From: Rhizobium leguminosarum
GTDB lineage: Bacteria > Pseudomonadota > Alphaproteobacteria > Rhizobiales > Rhizobiaceae
Reading direction: 5' to 3'
DNA: 64,000 bases
Assembly: GCF_001679785.1 (NCBI RefSeq)
Contig: NZ_CP016286.1
Location: 2,232,001 to 2,296,000 of the forward strand
The translations under genes were made by a program, and so were the position numbers. Of the stretch, positions 1-7,628 are shown piece by piece. The number at the start of each line of letters is the position of its first letter. Position 1 is the stretch's first letter. The notes under the pieces were generated by a model that was not told where the DNA came from, made no database searches, and was given only the letters and a program-made list of their open reading frames with translations.

Positions 1-69
1 AAAGCGAGAGCCGAGAAGCTCTGCTGCAAGGAAGCGATAACGCAACCAAACCGCCCTTCACACACCTGC

Positions 70-900
70 TCACTTCAGACCCGTCAGACTCCTGATCTTC
101 GCCGCATCCTCCGCCGTCGCCGGATTGTAGACCACCATGCTGAGATCCGGCCGCCCATCCACCTGAAAGGCGGAATATTCGAAAGCGAGAAGCCCGAGAA
201 CGGGGTGTTTGATACGCTTGACGCCCTCGCCGTGGGTGCGCACGTCATTGTCGCGCCACATCGCCAGGAATTCCGGGCTCTTGCGGCAGAGTTCATCGAT
301 CAGCGGCTCCACATCAGCCCCCGCCCCGGCGCGCGCCGCATCCACCCGAAAGGCAGCGACGACGAAGCGCGCCACGCTTTCCCAGTCGTACTGTGCGGCG
401 CGCACGCGCGGATCGAGGAAGATGAAGCGCAGCACGTTGCGCTCTTCCGGCGGAAGCGCGCCGTAGTCGGTCAGAAGCACGGTTGCCGCCCGGTTCCAGG
501 CGACGACGTCCCATATCGCGGTGCGGATCAGTGCCGGGCTCGGGTCAAGCGCATCGAGCACGCCCTGCAGCCGGGGCGTCACGCCCTCTTGCCTGTGGTG
601 GCGCACCTCGGGCGGCCGGCCGAGGCCGATGAGGAAGAGATGCTCGCGCTCGACATCCGTCAGCATCAGCGCGCGAGAGATCCGGTCGAGCACGTCGGCA
701 GACGGCGCGCCGCCGCGCCCCTGCTCCAGCCAGGTGTACCAGGTCGGGCTGATATTGGCCCGGCTCGCCACCTCCTCGCGCCGTAGACCCGGCGTACGCC
801 GCCGCTCCCCCGCAAAACCGAGCGCGGCGGGATCGAGCCTCACGCGACGATCCTTCAGATAGGTGCCGAGCCGGTTGTCCGAGGTGACGAATTCACTCAT
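70..900 (-). CDS. XRE-family transcriptional regulator with MmyB-like ligand-binding domain
   Basis: A 276-residue DNA-binding regulator. Residues about 10-85 form the helix-turn-helix, with the family signature RRTPGLRREEVA followed by ISPTWYTWLEQGR. The remaining ~180 residues match the MmyB-like ligand-binding half (ALDPSPALI, WDVVAWNRAA). Family members usually control an adjacent divergent oxidoreductase gene, and here an SDR gene starts 91 bp away on the other strand. The intervening DNA carries a duplicated 10-bp motif that could be the operator. The ligand is unknown. The start is the first ATG, with only a short AGG before it. Confidence 0.9.
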   Translation of the reverse strand: MSEFVTSDNRLGTYLKDRRVRLDPAALGFAGERRRTPGLRREEVASRANISPTWYTWLEQGRGGAPSADVLDRISRALMLTDVEREHLFLIGLGRPPEVRHHRQEGVTPRLQGVLDALDPSPALIRTAIWDVVAWNRAATVLLTDYGALPPEERNVLRFIFLDPRVRAAQYDWESVARFVVAAFRVDAARAGAGADVEPLIDELCRKSPEFLAMWRDNDVRTHGEGVKRIKHPVLGLLAFEYSAFQVDGRPDLSMVVYNPATAEDAAKIRSLTGLK

Positions 901-914
901 CCTGTTAGCCTCTA

Positions 915-946
915 TACCATGATAATGTCACTACTTTACCATGATA
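915..946. promoter_or_regulatory. Tandem 10-bp direct repeat between divergent genes, probable operator
   Basis: TACCATGATA occurs exactly twice, at 915-924 and 937-946, so the copies are 22 bp apart, about two helical turns. They sit between the XRE regulator and the SDR gene. Two in-phase copies on one face of the helix are what a dimeric repressor site would look like. The link to this regulator is inference. Confidence 0.5.
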
Positions 947-991
947 TAGGCAGAGCCGATATGTGTCTCCGGCAAAAACTGGAGATATCAC

Positions 992-1882
992 ATGCGCGTA
1001 TTCGTCACTGGAGCCACCGGCTGGGTCGGCTCGGCCGTCGTCGATGAACTGATCGCCGCCGGACACAAGGTGTTGGGCCTCACCCGCTCTGACAAAGGAG
1101 CGGATCAACTGGCGGCTGCCGGCGCCGAAGCCCATCACGGCACGCTCGATGATCTCGAAAGCCTGAAGAGCGGTGCGACTGAGGCGGACGCCGTGATCCA
1201 CACGGCCTTCAACCATGATTTCTCGAAATTCGCCGAGAACTGCGCCGCCGACCGGCGCGCCATCGAGGCGCTCGGCGAAACCCTCCAAGGCTCCGATCGT
1301 CCGCTGCTGGTCACAGCCGGCCTCGGCTTTGCCCCCGGCCGCGTCGGCACCGAGAAGGATCCGCCCATGCCGACGTCGGAGACCTACCCTCGCGCCTCCG
1401 AAATCACCGCGGTATCGCTTGTCGCCCGTGGCGTGCGCGCCTCCACCGCCCGACTCCCGCCCTCGGTGCATGGCCACGGCGACCACGGCTTCGTCCCGAT
1501 CCTAATCGATGTGGCCAGACGCAAGGGCGTCTCGGCCTATATCGGCGAAGGGCAGAACCGCTGGCCGGCCGTGCATCGGCTCGATGCCGCCCGCGTCTAT
1601 CGGCTGGCGATCGAACGCGGCGCCGTCGGCGGACCGTTTCTGGCAGTCGCGGAAGAGGGTATTTTCTTCAGGCAAATCGCAGAGGTCATCGGCCGGCGGC
1701 TCGATGTGCCCGCCGTCTCACTCTCGAAGGAAGAAGCGGCCGAGCATTTCGGCTGGTTCGCGATGTTCGCCGGCTTCGACGTACCCACTTCGAGCGCGCG
1801 CACCCGCGCGCTGCTCGGCTGGCAGCCGCAGCAATCGGACCTCCTCGCCGATATCGATCATCCCGCCTATTTCGGCGGGTAG
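992..1882 (+). CDS. SDR-family NAD(P)-dependent epimerase/dehydratase-like protein
   Basis: A 296-residue extended short-chain dehydrogenase. The N-terminus has the Rossmann nucleotide-binding motif [13 protein letters not shown] (residues 5-17). The following [20 protein letters not shown] stretch is typical of atypical SDRs such as NAD-dependent epimerases. The canonical YxxxK is not obvious; the matching region is SETYPRASE, so catalysis may differ from classical SDRs. It is probably cytosolic and is transcribed away from the XRE regulator, which likely controls it. The substrate is unknown. Confidence 0.88.
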   Translation: MRVFVTGATGWVGSAVVDELIAAGHKVLGLTRSDKGADQLAAAGAEAHHGTLDDLESLKSGATEADAVIHTAFNHDFSKFAENCAADRRAIEALGETLQGSDRPLLVTAGLGFAPGRVGTEKDPPMPTSETYPRASEITAVSLVARGVRASTARLPPSVHGHGDHGFVPILIDVARRKGVSAYIGEGQNRWPAVHRLDAARVYRLAIERGAVGGPFLAVAEEGIFFRQIAEVIGRRLDVPAVSLSKEEAAEHFGWFAMFAGFDVPTSSARTRALLGWQPQQSDLLADIDHPAYFGG

Positions 1883-1929
1883 CATCGGCCTCGATTGCTG
1901 GCCGCCTCAGGGTCCTTTGAAAGGCCTTT

Positions 1930-1945
1930 GAGTGGACGTCCACTC
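1930..1945. repeat. Perfect 16-bp palindrome downstream of the SDR gene
   Basis: GAGTGGACGTCCACTC is a perfect palindrome with no spacer. It lies between the convergent 3' ends of the SDR gene and a small minus-strand gene. There is no T-tract, so it is not an obvious intrinsic terminator. It could be a protein-binding site. Confidence 0.35.
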
Positions 1946-1992
1946 GCGCAACAGACATTTCTGAAGCAATGGTATTATAACGACCCGGCTTC

Positions 1993-2202
1993 CTAGCGCG
2001 AGCGGCTCTCGTTCCTATCGGCGGGATCATAATTGATGTCCCAATCCTTCTCGGGCTTCTTCTTGCCGGGCGGGTTCTTGTTCACCGTCGCATCCTCGGA
2101 GCCGGTGATGACGGTCGGCTTGGCGCTGGCGACGCCGCTGCTCTTCCGGTCGGCCCGCGACTTGGCGAACTGGCCGGCCGCGTCTTTCTCGGGGTTGGCC
2201 AT
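1993..2202 (-). CDS. Small highly charged hypothetical protein
   Basis: A 69-residue protein rich in Lys, Asp, Ser and Pro with almost no hydrophobic stretch, so it is predicted to be disordered and soluble. No family is recognised. Its ATG follows the TGA of the upstream small gene by one base, and the purine-rich stretch AGAAGGG lies just inside that gene, so the two are probably co-translated. The hydrophilic composition resembles small stress-induced or hydrophilin-like rhizobial proteins, which is only an analogy. Confidence 0.6.
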   Translation of the reverse strand: MANPEKDAAGQFAKSRADRKSSGVASAKPTVITGSEDATVNKNPPGKKKPEKDWDINYDPADRNESRSR

Positions 2203-2203
2203 G

Positions 2204-2404
2204 TCAATCGCCCTTCTGCTTCAGCGCGTCGCCGAGATCTCTGGTCTCGGGGTCGCGATTATTTTCGCCATGCGCGTCGCGGTCGCGATCCGGATCGTCC
2301 TTGGCCTTCATGTAGCCACGAGGCTTATTTCCCTTCGGGCCTTCCCAGCGGGGTGACTGGTCGGTCGTGCCGGGGGCGCCGTCTTTCGGTGTCGTCATGC
2401 CCAT
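2204..2404 (-). CDS. Small highly charged hypothetical protein
   Basis: A 66-residue hydrophilic protein with DDPDRDRDAHGENNRDPE-type composition in its second half. It has no membrane segment or signal peptide and no recognised family. The start at 2404 is supported by a strong AGGAGG seven bases upstream; a second ATG at 2398 is possible. It heads a two-gene unit with the charged protein that follows. Disorder and charge suggest a desiccation or osmotic-stress type of role, but nothing in the sequence proves this. Confidence 0.62.
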   Translation of the reverse strand: MGMTTPKDGAPGTTDQSPRWEGPKGNKPRGYMKAKDDPDRDRDAHGENNRDPETRDLGDALKQKGD

Positions 2405-2485
2405 CGTTGTTCCTCCTTGGTTGGAACAAGGAAAACCGAAAAGATCATCAACTGTTCCCGCGGCAACACTTTCGCGTAAAGCGGC

Positions 2486-2910
2486 TTACCGTATCGAGGC
2501 GAGCGTTGCGCAGCAGAAAGCAAGCAAGGTGACTGCTGCATTGACCGCGTGGGAATATTCCCATTGGGCGCGAAGGCTTTCCCAATTTTCCGGCTGCACG
2601 GTCCAGTTCTCCGTCGCCGCGTTCGCCGGCTGGGTGAAGACCATGAAGATGACGAGGTTGAGCGCGATCAGCGCCGCTGCCGCGACCGACAGCATCATGG
2701 CGGTTCCATCAGCCCTGAGTGCCACGGCATTGCCGATATTCGCCAGAAGCGCCAGCGGCAAGAGGAGACCGACGACCCACCATCCGGCATAGCCTGTTGC
2801 GCAACGAAATAGTCCGCCTTCGCCATTCCGATCTTGTTTAAGAGCGCGAAGACGTGCGCCGCAGGTGCTGCGAGCGCCAGGCCCGTTATGATGACGGCGA
2901 GGAATCTCAT
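2486..2910 (-). pseudogene. DUF1772-like membrane protein gene interrupted by one missing base
   Basis: Two frames join into one protein. The first begins at 2910 with a hydrophobic segment (MRFLAVIITGLALAAPAAHV) and runs to YFVAQQ. The second continues with YAGWWVVGLLLPLALL and ends with the DUF1772-type signature LRAQWEYSHAVNA. Adding any single base between 2791 and 2792 restores QQAYAGWW and one ~140-residue protein with about four membrane segments. DUF1772 proteins are small integral membrane proteins of poorly known function. This is either a recent frameshift or a sequencing error. Confidence 0.72.
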
Positions 2911-3013
2911 GGCGGATAAACCGACCGCGAGGCGATGGGTTCCTGGAGAAAATATGGAACAGTGTCGTCCGCCATCGGTTGACCAGAGGTCCACCTCAAA
3001 CATGGAGCCGAAA

Positions 3014-3187
3014 ATGAGCAAGACCAACGTTCGTCAACTTCAGAAACGCGCTGAACAGCAGGTCAAGAACACCAGCGCCGGCGGCCATCTCGGCGGCACC
3101 TATTTCGGGCAGCAACCGGACGGAAAAACCGCCTCGTCGACCACCAACGACAGCGCCAAAGCGCGGCCGAATGACGGAAGCAACTGA
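3014..3187 (+). CDS. Small hydrophilic hypothetical protein
   Basis: A 57-residue protein starting MSKTNVRQLQKRAEQQ with a Gly/Thr-rich middle (GGHLGGTYFGQQ) and a polar tail. GGAG lies eight bases before the ATG at 3014; an in-frame ATG at 3002 would add four residues. No family is recognised. It resembles the neighbouring small charged proteins in its lack of hydrophobic residues and may belong to the same stress-type group. Confidence 0.5.
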   Translation: MSKTNVRQLQKRAEQQVKNTSAGGHLGGTYFGQQPDGKTASSTTNDSAKARPNDGSN

Positions 3188-3265
3188 GTTGTTTCCGTCG
3201 CTGTTAGCGCCAAAAGATAGCAAGGCGGTTCAAGGTCGTCACCGGCGAGATCGGGGGCAAAGCCG

Positions 3266-3754
3266 TCATAGCCTTGCCACCCCCAGAGCTGCAAAAACCA
3301 GGGCTATTCCGGAAGCCAGCGCCCTCACCTGGTTCCAGACCTGCCATCGCTGCGAGTAGTCCAGCCAGATATCCCGTGCCGCCGCGACGTCGTCAGGGAC
3401 TGCACGCGCGGCGAGCGCCTCGTTCATCGGCACGTTCACCGTAAGTGTGAGCATCAGCCCGAAAACCAGATAGACGGCCGCCGCCGCTCCGAACCAGAAA
3501 GCCGCCGCTCCGCGGCCGCTGAAATGCACGGCTGCGACAGTCAGCCCGAGAACGACGGGCGTCAGGAAGAAGGCCGGGAAAAATACCGCGTTGCGGACCG
3601 ACGCATTCATCGCCTGCATGGCCGCGATCGCCACCCGCGGATCGGCCCGATCAAGTCCCCACATCGTCGAACAGACCCAGGCATAGAAGAAGCCGAAGAT
3701 CGCGCCTGAGAAGACGACCGATATTACCGACAGTCCCAGAACCGCGCTGCGCAA
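3266..3754 (-). CDS. DUF1772 family membrane protein, 5' end apparently truncated
   Basis: About 162 residues with four hydrophobic segments (for example SVISVVFSGAIFGFFYAWV, FFPAFFLTPVVLGLTVAAV) and a C-terminal WLDYSQRWQVWNQVRA match to the DUF1772/anthrone-oxygenase-like family. There is no ATG near the conserved N-terminus, so the best available start is TTG at 3754. The reading frame runs without any promoter gap into the remains of a divergent TetR gene. Normally a regulator and its target would be separated by a control region, so a deletion has probably joined them. Expression is doubtful. Confidence 0.6.
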   Translation of the reverse strand: MRSAVLGLSVISVVFSGAIFGFFYAWVCSTMWGLDRADPRVAIAAMQAMNASVRNAVFFPAFFLTPVVLGLTVAAVHFSGRGAAAFWFGAAAAVYLVFGLMLTLTVNVPMNEALAARAVPDDVAAARDIWLDYSQRWQVWNQVRALASGIALVFAALGVARL

Positions 3755-4284
3755 AGAGGCTATCGCAGCACATCGATGCTCGATATCGCCAAAGCGGCGA
3801 AAGCCTCCAATGAAACACTCTATCGCTGGTACGGCGACAAGAATGGCCTCTTCCAGACGATGGTCGAAAGCAATGCCAGGGCGACGAAAACCGCGCTCGA
3901 TGCGGCGTAAGGGACGAGGTGGATCCCCTGGAAACCCTCGTGCATGTCGCGCCGATCCTGCTTTCGATGTTGCTCGGCGACAAGGCAATCTCCCTGAACC
4001 GAGCCGCCGCCGCCGACGAAAGCGGCGAACTGGGAGCGACGATCGCCGCCGCCGGCCGCGATAGCGTCTTTCCGCTGATCGAGAAGATGATCGGCCGCGG
4101 CCTTGAAACGGCAGCGCTGGCGGCGCCACCCGCAGGTGTGGCGGCCGAATGGTTCCTAAGCCTGCTGATCGGCGATCTGCAGATCAGGCGGGTGAACCGC
4201 ACACTGCCAGAACCGTCGGACGAGAATATCCGTGCGCGAGCCGCCGCCGCCATGAGCGCATTCGGAAAGCTCTGCGGCGCATAG
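3743..4284 (+). pseudogene. TetR-family regulator, N-terminally truncated and frameshifted
   Basis: The frame through RGYRSTSMLDIAKAA and SNETLYRWYGDKNGLF is the second half of a TetR helix-turn-helix. The usual first ~15 residues are missing. The frame stops at TAA 3908-3910 just after TKTALDAA. One missing base near 3906 restores VRDEVDPLETLVHVAP and the whole ligand-binding domain, which ends at 4284 with MSAFGKLCGA. It therefore has two lesions: loss of the 5' end and an internal frameshift. Its former target was probably the adjacent divergent DUF1772 gene. Confidence 0.72.
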
Positions 4285-4425
4285 AGCAATCCGAGTAAAG
4301 TGCTGTCACCACCCTGCCCGCGTGATCGATGCAGCCGCTATTGATCGGCGACGCCTCCGCTCTAGCTTCTGCTCGCGGCCGAGCGGCCGCGAGATACGAT
4401 CTTTGGGCGAAGGCGGAGGGGCGAC

Positions 4426-5358
4426 GTGACATCCTATTCGATTGACGATGCGATCCGGGAACTTGCCCCGGCTCTCGGCAAGGCGCCGGCGGGCGCGGTC
4501 AGCGGCGATTGGACCGCCACCACGATGCAGGCGGGGCATTCCTCCCGGACGGGCGGCTACCTCGATGCCGAGGGAAAGCATGTCCCGGAGGATTCCAGAC
4601 ATCCGCTCGACATCATCGCGAATGTCGTCGAAAAGCTCGATGCCTCAGGGGGGCCACGCTTCAACAAGGTGGTGATCCGCTGGAAGAAGCCGAAATTTCC
4701 CTTCATGCAGGCAAAGATCACGCTCGAAACCAGTTATGACCAAACGATCGTGCCGCGCGGCCCCGACGACCCGATCTACGAGACCGCTGCCGCTGCGCGG
4801 CGCGCCTTCTGGCAGAGCCGCGGCACACTGCAGGAGGACTTCGCCGTCGAGCGCGGAACGGCCAATATTCACGCCCAGACAAAATGGTTCGGCCCGCATC
4901 GCCGCATCCTCGCCATCCATGCGCCGGGAAGGCTGACACTTGCCACCGACGGGCTGTCGACCCCTTGGGCCGGCATATCCGCGCCGGAAAACGGCGTCGA
5001 ATGCGAGCTTTTCATGGAATTCGACGCCGCGACACTGGATGCGGCCGGGATCGAAAACTGGGCGAACCTGTTGATCAACATCGGAGACCTCGTGGCAGAC
5101 GGTTATCGCGTCGCCCGCGATGTCGAAAAGCACGGCGCCATCCTGTTCTGCCGGCTGACCGAGGATTACCGCCCGATGACCCGCATCACGCTGAGCCGCG
5201 ACGCAAGCCGGATCGACGGCCTGCCTTTCGGCTCCGTGCCGCTGATCCGGGCAACGCCGATCGCGGAAACCGAAATCGAAGGGCAGGATCTTTCCGACGA
5301 CTGGGGCGCTGCGGCCGCCCGCAACGCCCTGGCCAAACGCGGCATGAGGATTGATTGA
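4426..5358 (+). CDS. Hypothetical protein of unknown family
   Basis: A 310-residue soluble protein starting at GTG 4426, preceded by GGCGGAGGGGC. No signal peptide or membrane segment is visible. The N-terminal ~120 residues and the C-terminal ~130 residues look like separate folded parts, joined by a segment containing WFGPHRRILAIHAPG. The C-terminal part (CELFMEFDA, WANLLINIGDLVADGYRV) weakly recalls suppressor-of-fused-like domains, but I cannot assign it. It stands alone between a broken TetR gene and an AHSA1-like gene. Confidence 0.75.
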   Translation: MTSYSIDDAIRELAPALGKAPAGAVSGDWTATTMQAGHSSRTGGYLDAEGKHVPEDSRHPLDIIANVVEKLDASGGPRFNKVVIRWKKPKFPFMQAKITLETSYDQTIVPRGPDDPIYETAAAARRAFWQSRGTLQEDFAVERGTANIHAQTKWFGPHRRILAIHAPGRLTLATDGLSTPWAGISAPENGVECELFMEFDAATLDAAGIENWANLLINIGDLVADGYRVARDVEKHGAILFCRLTEDYRPMTRITLSRDASRIDGLPFGSVPLIRATPIAETEIEGQDLSDDWGAAAARNALAKRGMRID

Positions 5359-5404
5359 TGTCGCCGAGGCCGGAAGATTGCCGTCCGGCCGGCGCGGTCC
5401 TGCG

Positions 5405-5848
5405 CTATTCCTGGATGTCGGGTTCGACGACCCTGGCGAGGTTTCGCAGCGACTCCTGCCAGCCGAGATAACAAGCCTCGGGCGGAATGACGTCAGGCAC
5501 GCCTGCCTGCACGATATCCACCTCGGTGCCGACCGAAACCTTTTTCAGCGTCACGGTGACTTCCATTTCGCCCGGCAGGTTGGGGTCCTCGAATTTGTCG
5601 GTGTAGCGCAGACGCTCGCCGGGGACGAGCTCGAGATATTCGCCGCCGAAGGCGTGGCTATTGCCCGTCGTAAAGTTGCGGAAGGACATTCTGAAGGTGC
5701 CGCCGACAACCGGCTCCGAATGATGCACGGTGCAGAGGAAGCCGTTCGGCGGAAGCCACTTGGCAAGCGCGTCCGCCTCCAGGAATGCGCGATAGACTTT
5801 CTCCGGGCTGGTCGCCAGAACGCGGTGCAGGCGTATGGTACTCGGCAT
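5405..5848 (-). CDS. SRPBCC / AHSA1-family protein
   Basis: A 147-residue START-like (Bet v1 fold) protein. The signature elements are LHRVLATSPEKVYRAFL at the start, LAKWLPPNGF near residue 30, and C-terminal YLGWQESLRNLARVVE. This is the activator-of-Hsp90 (AHSA1) subgroup, which bacteria use as small hydrophobic-ligand binding or stress-related proteins. It is often paired with an ArsR or TetR regulator, and the remains of a TetR gene lie directly upstream and divergent. It is likely cytosolic, with an unknown ligand. Confidence 0.88.
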   Translation of the reverse strand: MPSTIRLHRVLATSPEKVYRAFLEADALAKWLPPNGFLCTVHHSEPVVGGTFRMSFRNFTTGNSHAFGGEYLELVPGERLRYTDKFEDPNLPGEMEVTVTLKKVSVGTEVDIVQAGVPDVIPPEACYLGWQESLRNLARVVEPDIQE

Positions 5849-5965
5849 GGTCGTGATCCTTTTGAATGGACGGAATGGACGAACCTAGGACGGGCGTGGC
5901 TTGGCCGATCCGACACCGGATCGAATTTTTCTTCAAGAAAAATTTCTTGGAGTCGTGGTTCAACC

Positions 5966-6301
5966 CGGCATGCCATCGAACTGCGGAAGATCGAGCGGCC
6001 TTGCCCAGGCAGGCGCAACGCTTCCCGGAACTCGCCAAGCTGCTCTACGCGCGCGGCCCTGCACGGGCGCTCGAGGTCAATGGGCAGCGCTTTCGAACAA
6101 TTGGCCGGCAAGAAGCTGCTGCAGTTATCCGATGCAACGGTGGCTGCATCACAGTTCAACTGGCTGGTGATGGCCGATCCCGTCAACCGGGTGATGATGC
6201 TGGGCGATGAAGCCATTCCGACGAAGCAGGAGATTCACCGCCACGCCGAGGCGGCCGTCGCCACGTTCCTGGCGGCATTTCTGCATCCAGATAAGCGATG
6301 A
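5966..6301 (+). pseudogene. Remnant of a TetR-family regulator (C-terminal domain only)
   Basis: Pieces of one TetR ligand-binding domain lie in alternating frames: HAIELRKIER, then QAQRFPELAKLLYARGPARA, then MGSAFEQLAGKKLL through FNWLVMADPVNRVMMLGD to the stop. The FNWLV..PVNRVMMLGD stretch is typical of AefR-like TetR C-termini. At least two indels separate the pieces and the helix-turn-helix half is absent. It is a decayed gene, formerly divergent from the AHSA1-like gene. Confidence 0.6.
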
Positions 6302-6533
6302 ACGAAGCCGAGCGCCCGGGCGTCACAGCGGCGGTGACTGCAATTTTCCGCACGTGCCAACAGGCCGGCGGTCACAAGGCCGCCGCTCAATCGTCAGCAA
6401 ATCGCCCCGTTACCGCCGCATCGTGCCCTCTTAAAGGTTCCATCGTCGCGACCTCGCCCGGCCTTTGAGGGCTGAGCGATCGACCGAGGCGGTCTTGCTG
6501 CCGATCAAATCATGCACTTGAAGAGGAACGAAT

Positions 6534-7010
6534 ATGATCACTCGCTACACATCTGTCGCAACATTGAGCGCGGCAGTCTTCAGTCTGCTTGCTTTCAGCC
6601 CGGCATCCGCTGTCGACGTGGCCCAGGCGCAACAGCAGCCGGCACAAGCGCAGCCCCCGGCACAGGCGCAGCCGCCGATGCAGGGACAGTCCGGCGGCAA
6701 CGGTGCGACGGCAGCCGTCAGCGATCAGAAAATCGAAGCCTTCGCCGTTGCCTATCTGCAGGTCGACAAGGTGAGACAGGAATATTCGGCCAAGATCGGC
6801 GCGACGAAGGACGAGGCTGCCAAGCAACAGCTGCAGGAGGAGGCCAAGAAGCAGATGGTCGACACCGTCCAAGCTTCTCCCGACATCTCCGTCGAAGAAT
6901 ATTCGTCGATCCTGACGGCCGCGCAAAGCGACCCGGCTCTGGCCAAGAAGGTACTGGAAAAGATCGGTACGCCGCCGCCGGGCCAGCAACAACAGCAGCC
7001 GCAGCAATAG
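6534..7010 (+). CDS. Secreted DUF4168 domain protein with Q/P-rich linker
   Basis: A 158-residue exported protein. Residues 1-26 are a signal peptide ending ASA, followed by an AQ/PP-rich low-complexity linker (residues 30-55). The DUF4168 core then runs from KIEAFAVAYLQVDKVRQEY to DPALAKKVLEKIG. The C-terminus ends in a poly-Gln tract. DUF4168 proteins are small periplasmic alpha-helical proteins of unknown function. The gene stands alone, with AAGAGGAA ahead of its ATG. Confidence 0.82.
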   Translation: MITRYTSVATLSAAVFSLLAFSPASAVDVAQAQQQPAQAQPPAQAQPPMQGQSGGNGATAAVSDQKIEAFAVAYLQVDKVRQEYSAKIGATKDEAAKQQLQEEAKKQMVDTVQASPDISVEEYSSILTAAQSDPALAKKVLEKIGTPPPGQQQQQPQQ

Positions 7011-7111
7011 GCTGCGCACGGGACTTTAAGGCGCCGCTAACACGTTCGCGCCGGAAGCAGTGCCCGTCATTTGCAGGGCGCTGCTTCTCACTTGAAACGA
7101 CGACTGCTCGC

Positions 7112-7498
7112 TCAGTATTGCGACCCGCTCTTGTTGTTCAGGTCGTGCCGTTCGGTGCCCGTCAGCGGCGGGTTGAAGATGCTGACGAGAACGAGATCCT
7201 GATCCTTGCCGCCGCGCAGATAATGGCGGTCGTGCTTGTCGAGCACGTAGATATCGCCGGCGCGAATCGGAAAGACATTGCCGTCCATATCCTCCACTTC
7301 GCCCTCGCCCTTGATGCAATAGCAGGCCTCCAGGTGATTGCGGTATTGAAGCAGGGCCTCGCTATTGGCGCGAACGACGGTATGGCACACCGTAAAGCCC
7401 ATGCCGTCGTCTTTGGTCAGCAGCCGGTGGCTCGTGCCGTTGCCCCAGTCGACAAAACGCTCGGTGAGCTCCACCTCCTTCAGATTTCTGACGAACAT
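7112..7498 (-). CDS. ectC: Ectoine synthase (EctC)-like cupin, orphan
   Basis: A 128-residue cupin with the ectoine synthase pattern: [58 protein letters not shown] and [12 protein letters not shown]. Canonical EctC closes N-gamma-acetyl-diaminobutyrate to ectoine in the cytosol. The start at 7498 is chosen because AGGAGA precedes it by eight bases; upstream in-frame starts lack such a site. No ectA, ectB or ectD lies in the window, so this is an orphan copy. A LysR gene lies divergently 130 bp away and probably regulates it. The actual reaction is uncertain without a diaminobutyrate acetyltransferase. Confidence 0.85.
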   Translation of the reverse strand: MFVRNLKEVELTERFVDWGNGTSHRLLTKDDGMGFTVCHTVVRANSEALLQYRNHLEACYCIKGEGEVEDMDGNVFPIRAGDIYVLDKHDRHYLRGGKDQDLVLVSIFNPPLTGTERHDLNNKSGSQY

Positions 7499-7628
7499 CG
7501 CCGATTCTCCTGATAAATTATTGAAGATACCGCGATGATTCATTTTCATCGCCGACAACAATTAGCTATTGAAATCACTGTCATTTTCAAATGATGATTT
7601 CTGCGTCATCTGTGAGGAAATTTTACAC

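Noticed and set aside
3780..4289. Minus-strand frames opposite the TetR remnant
   Set aside because: They are Arg/Ser-rich extensions of the DUF1772 frame and its alternatives, without family similarity upstream of 3754.
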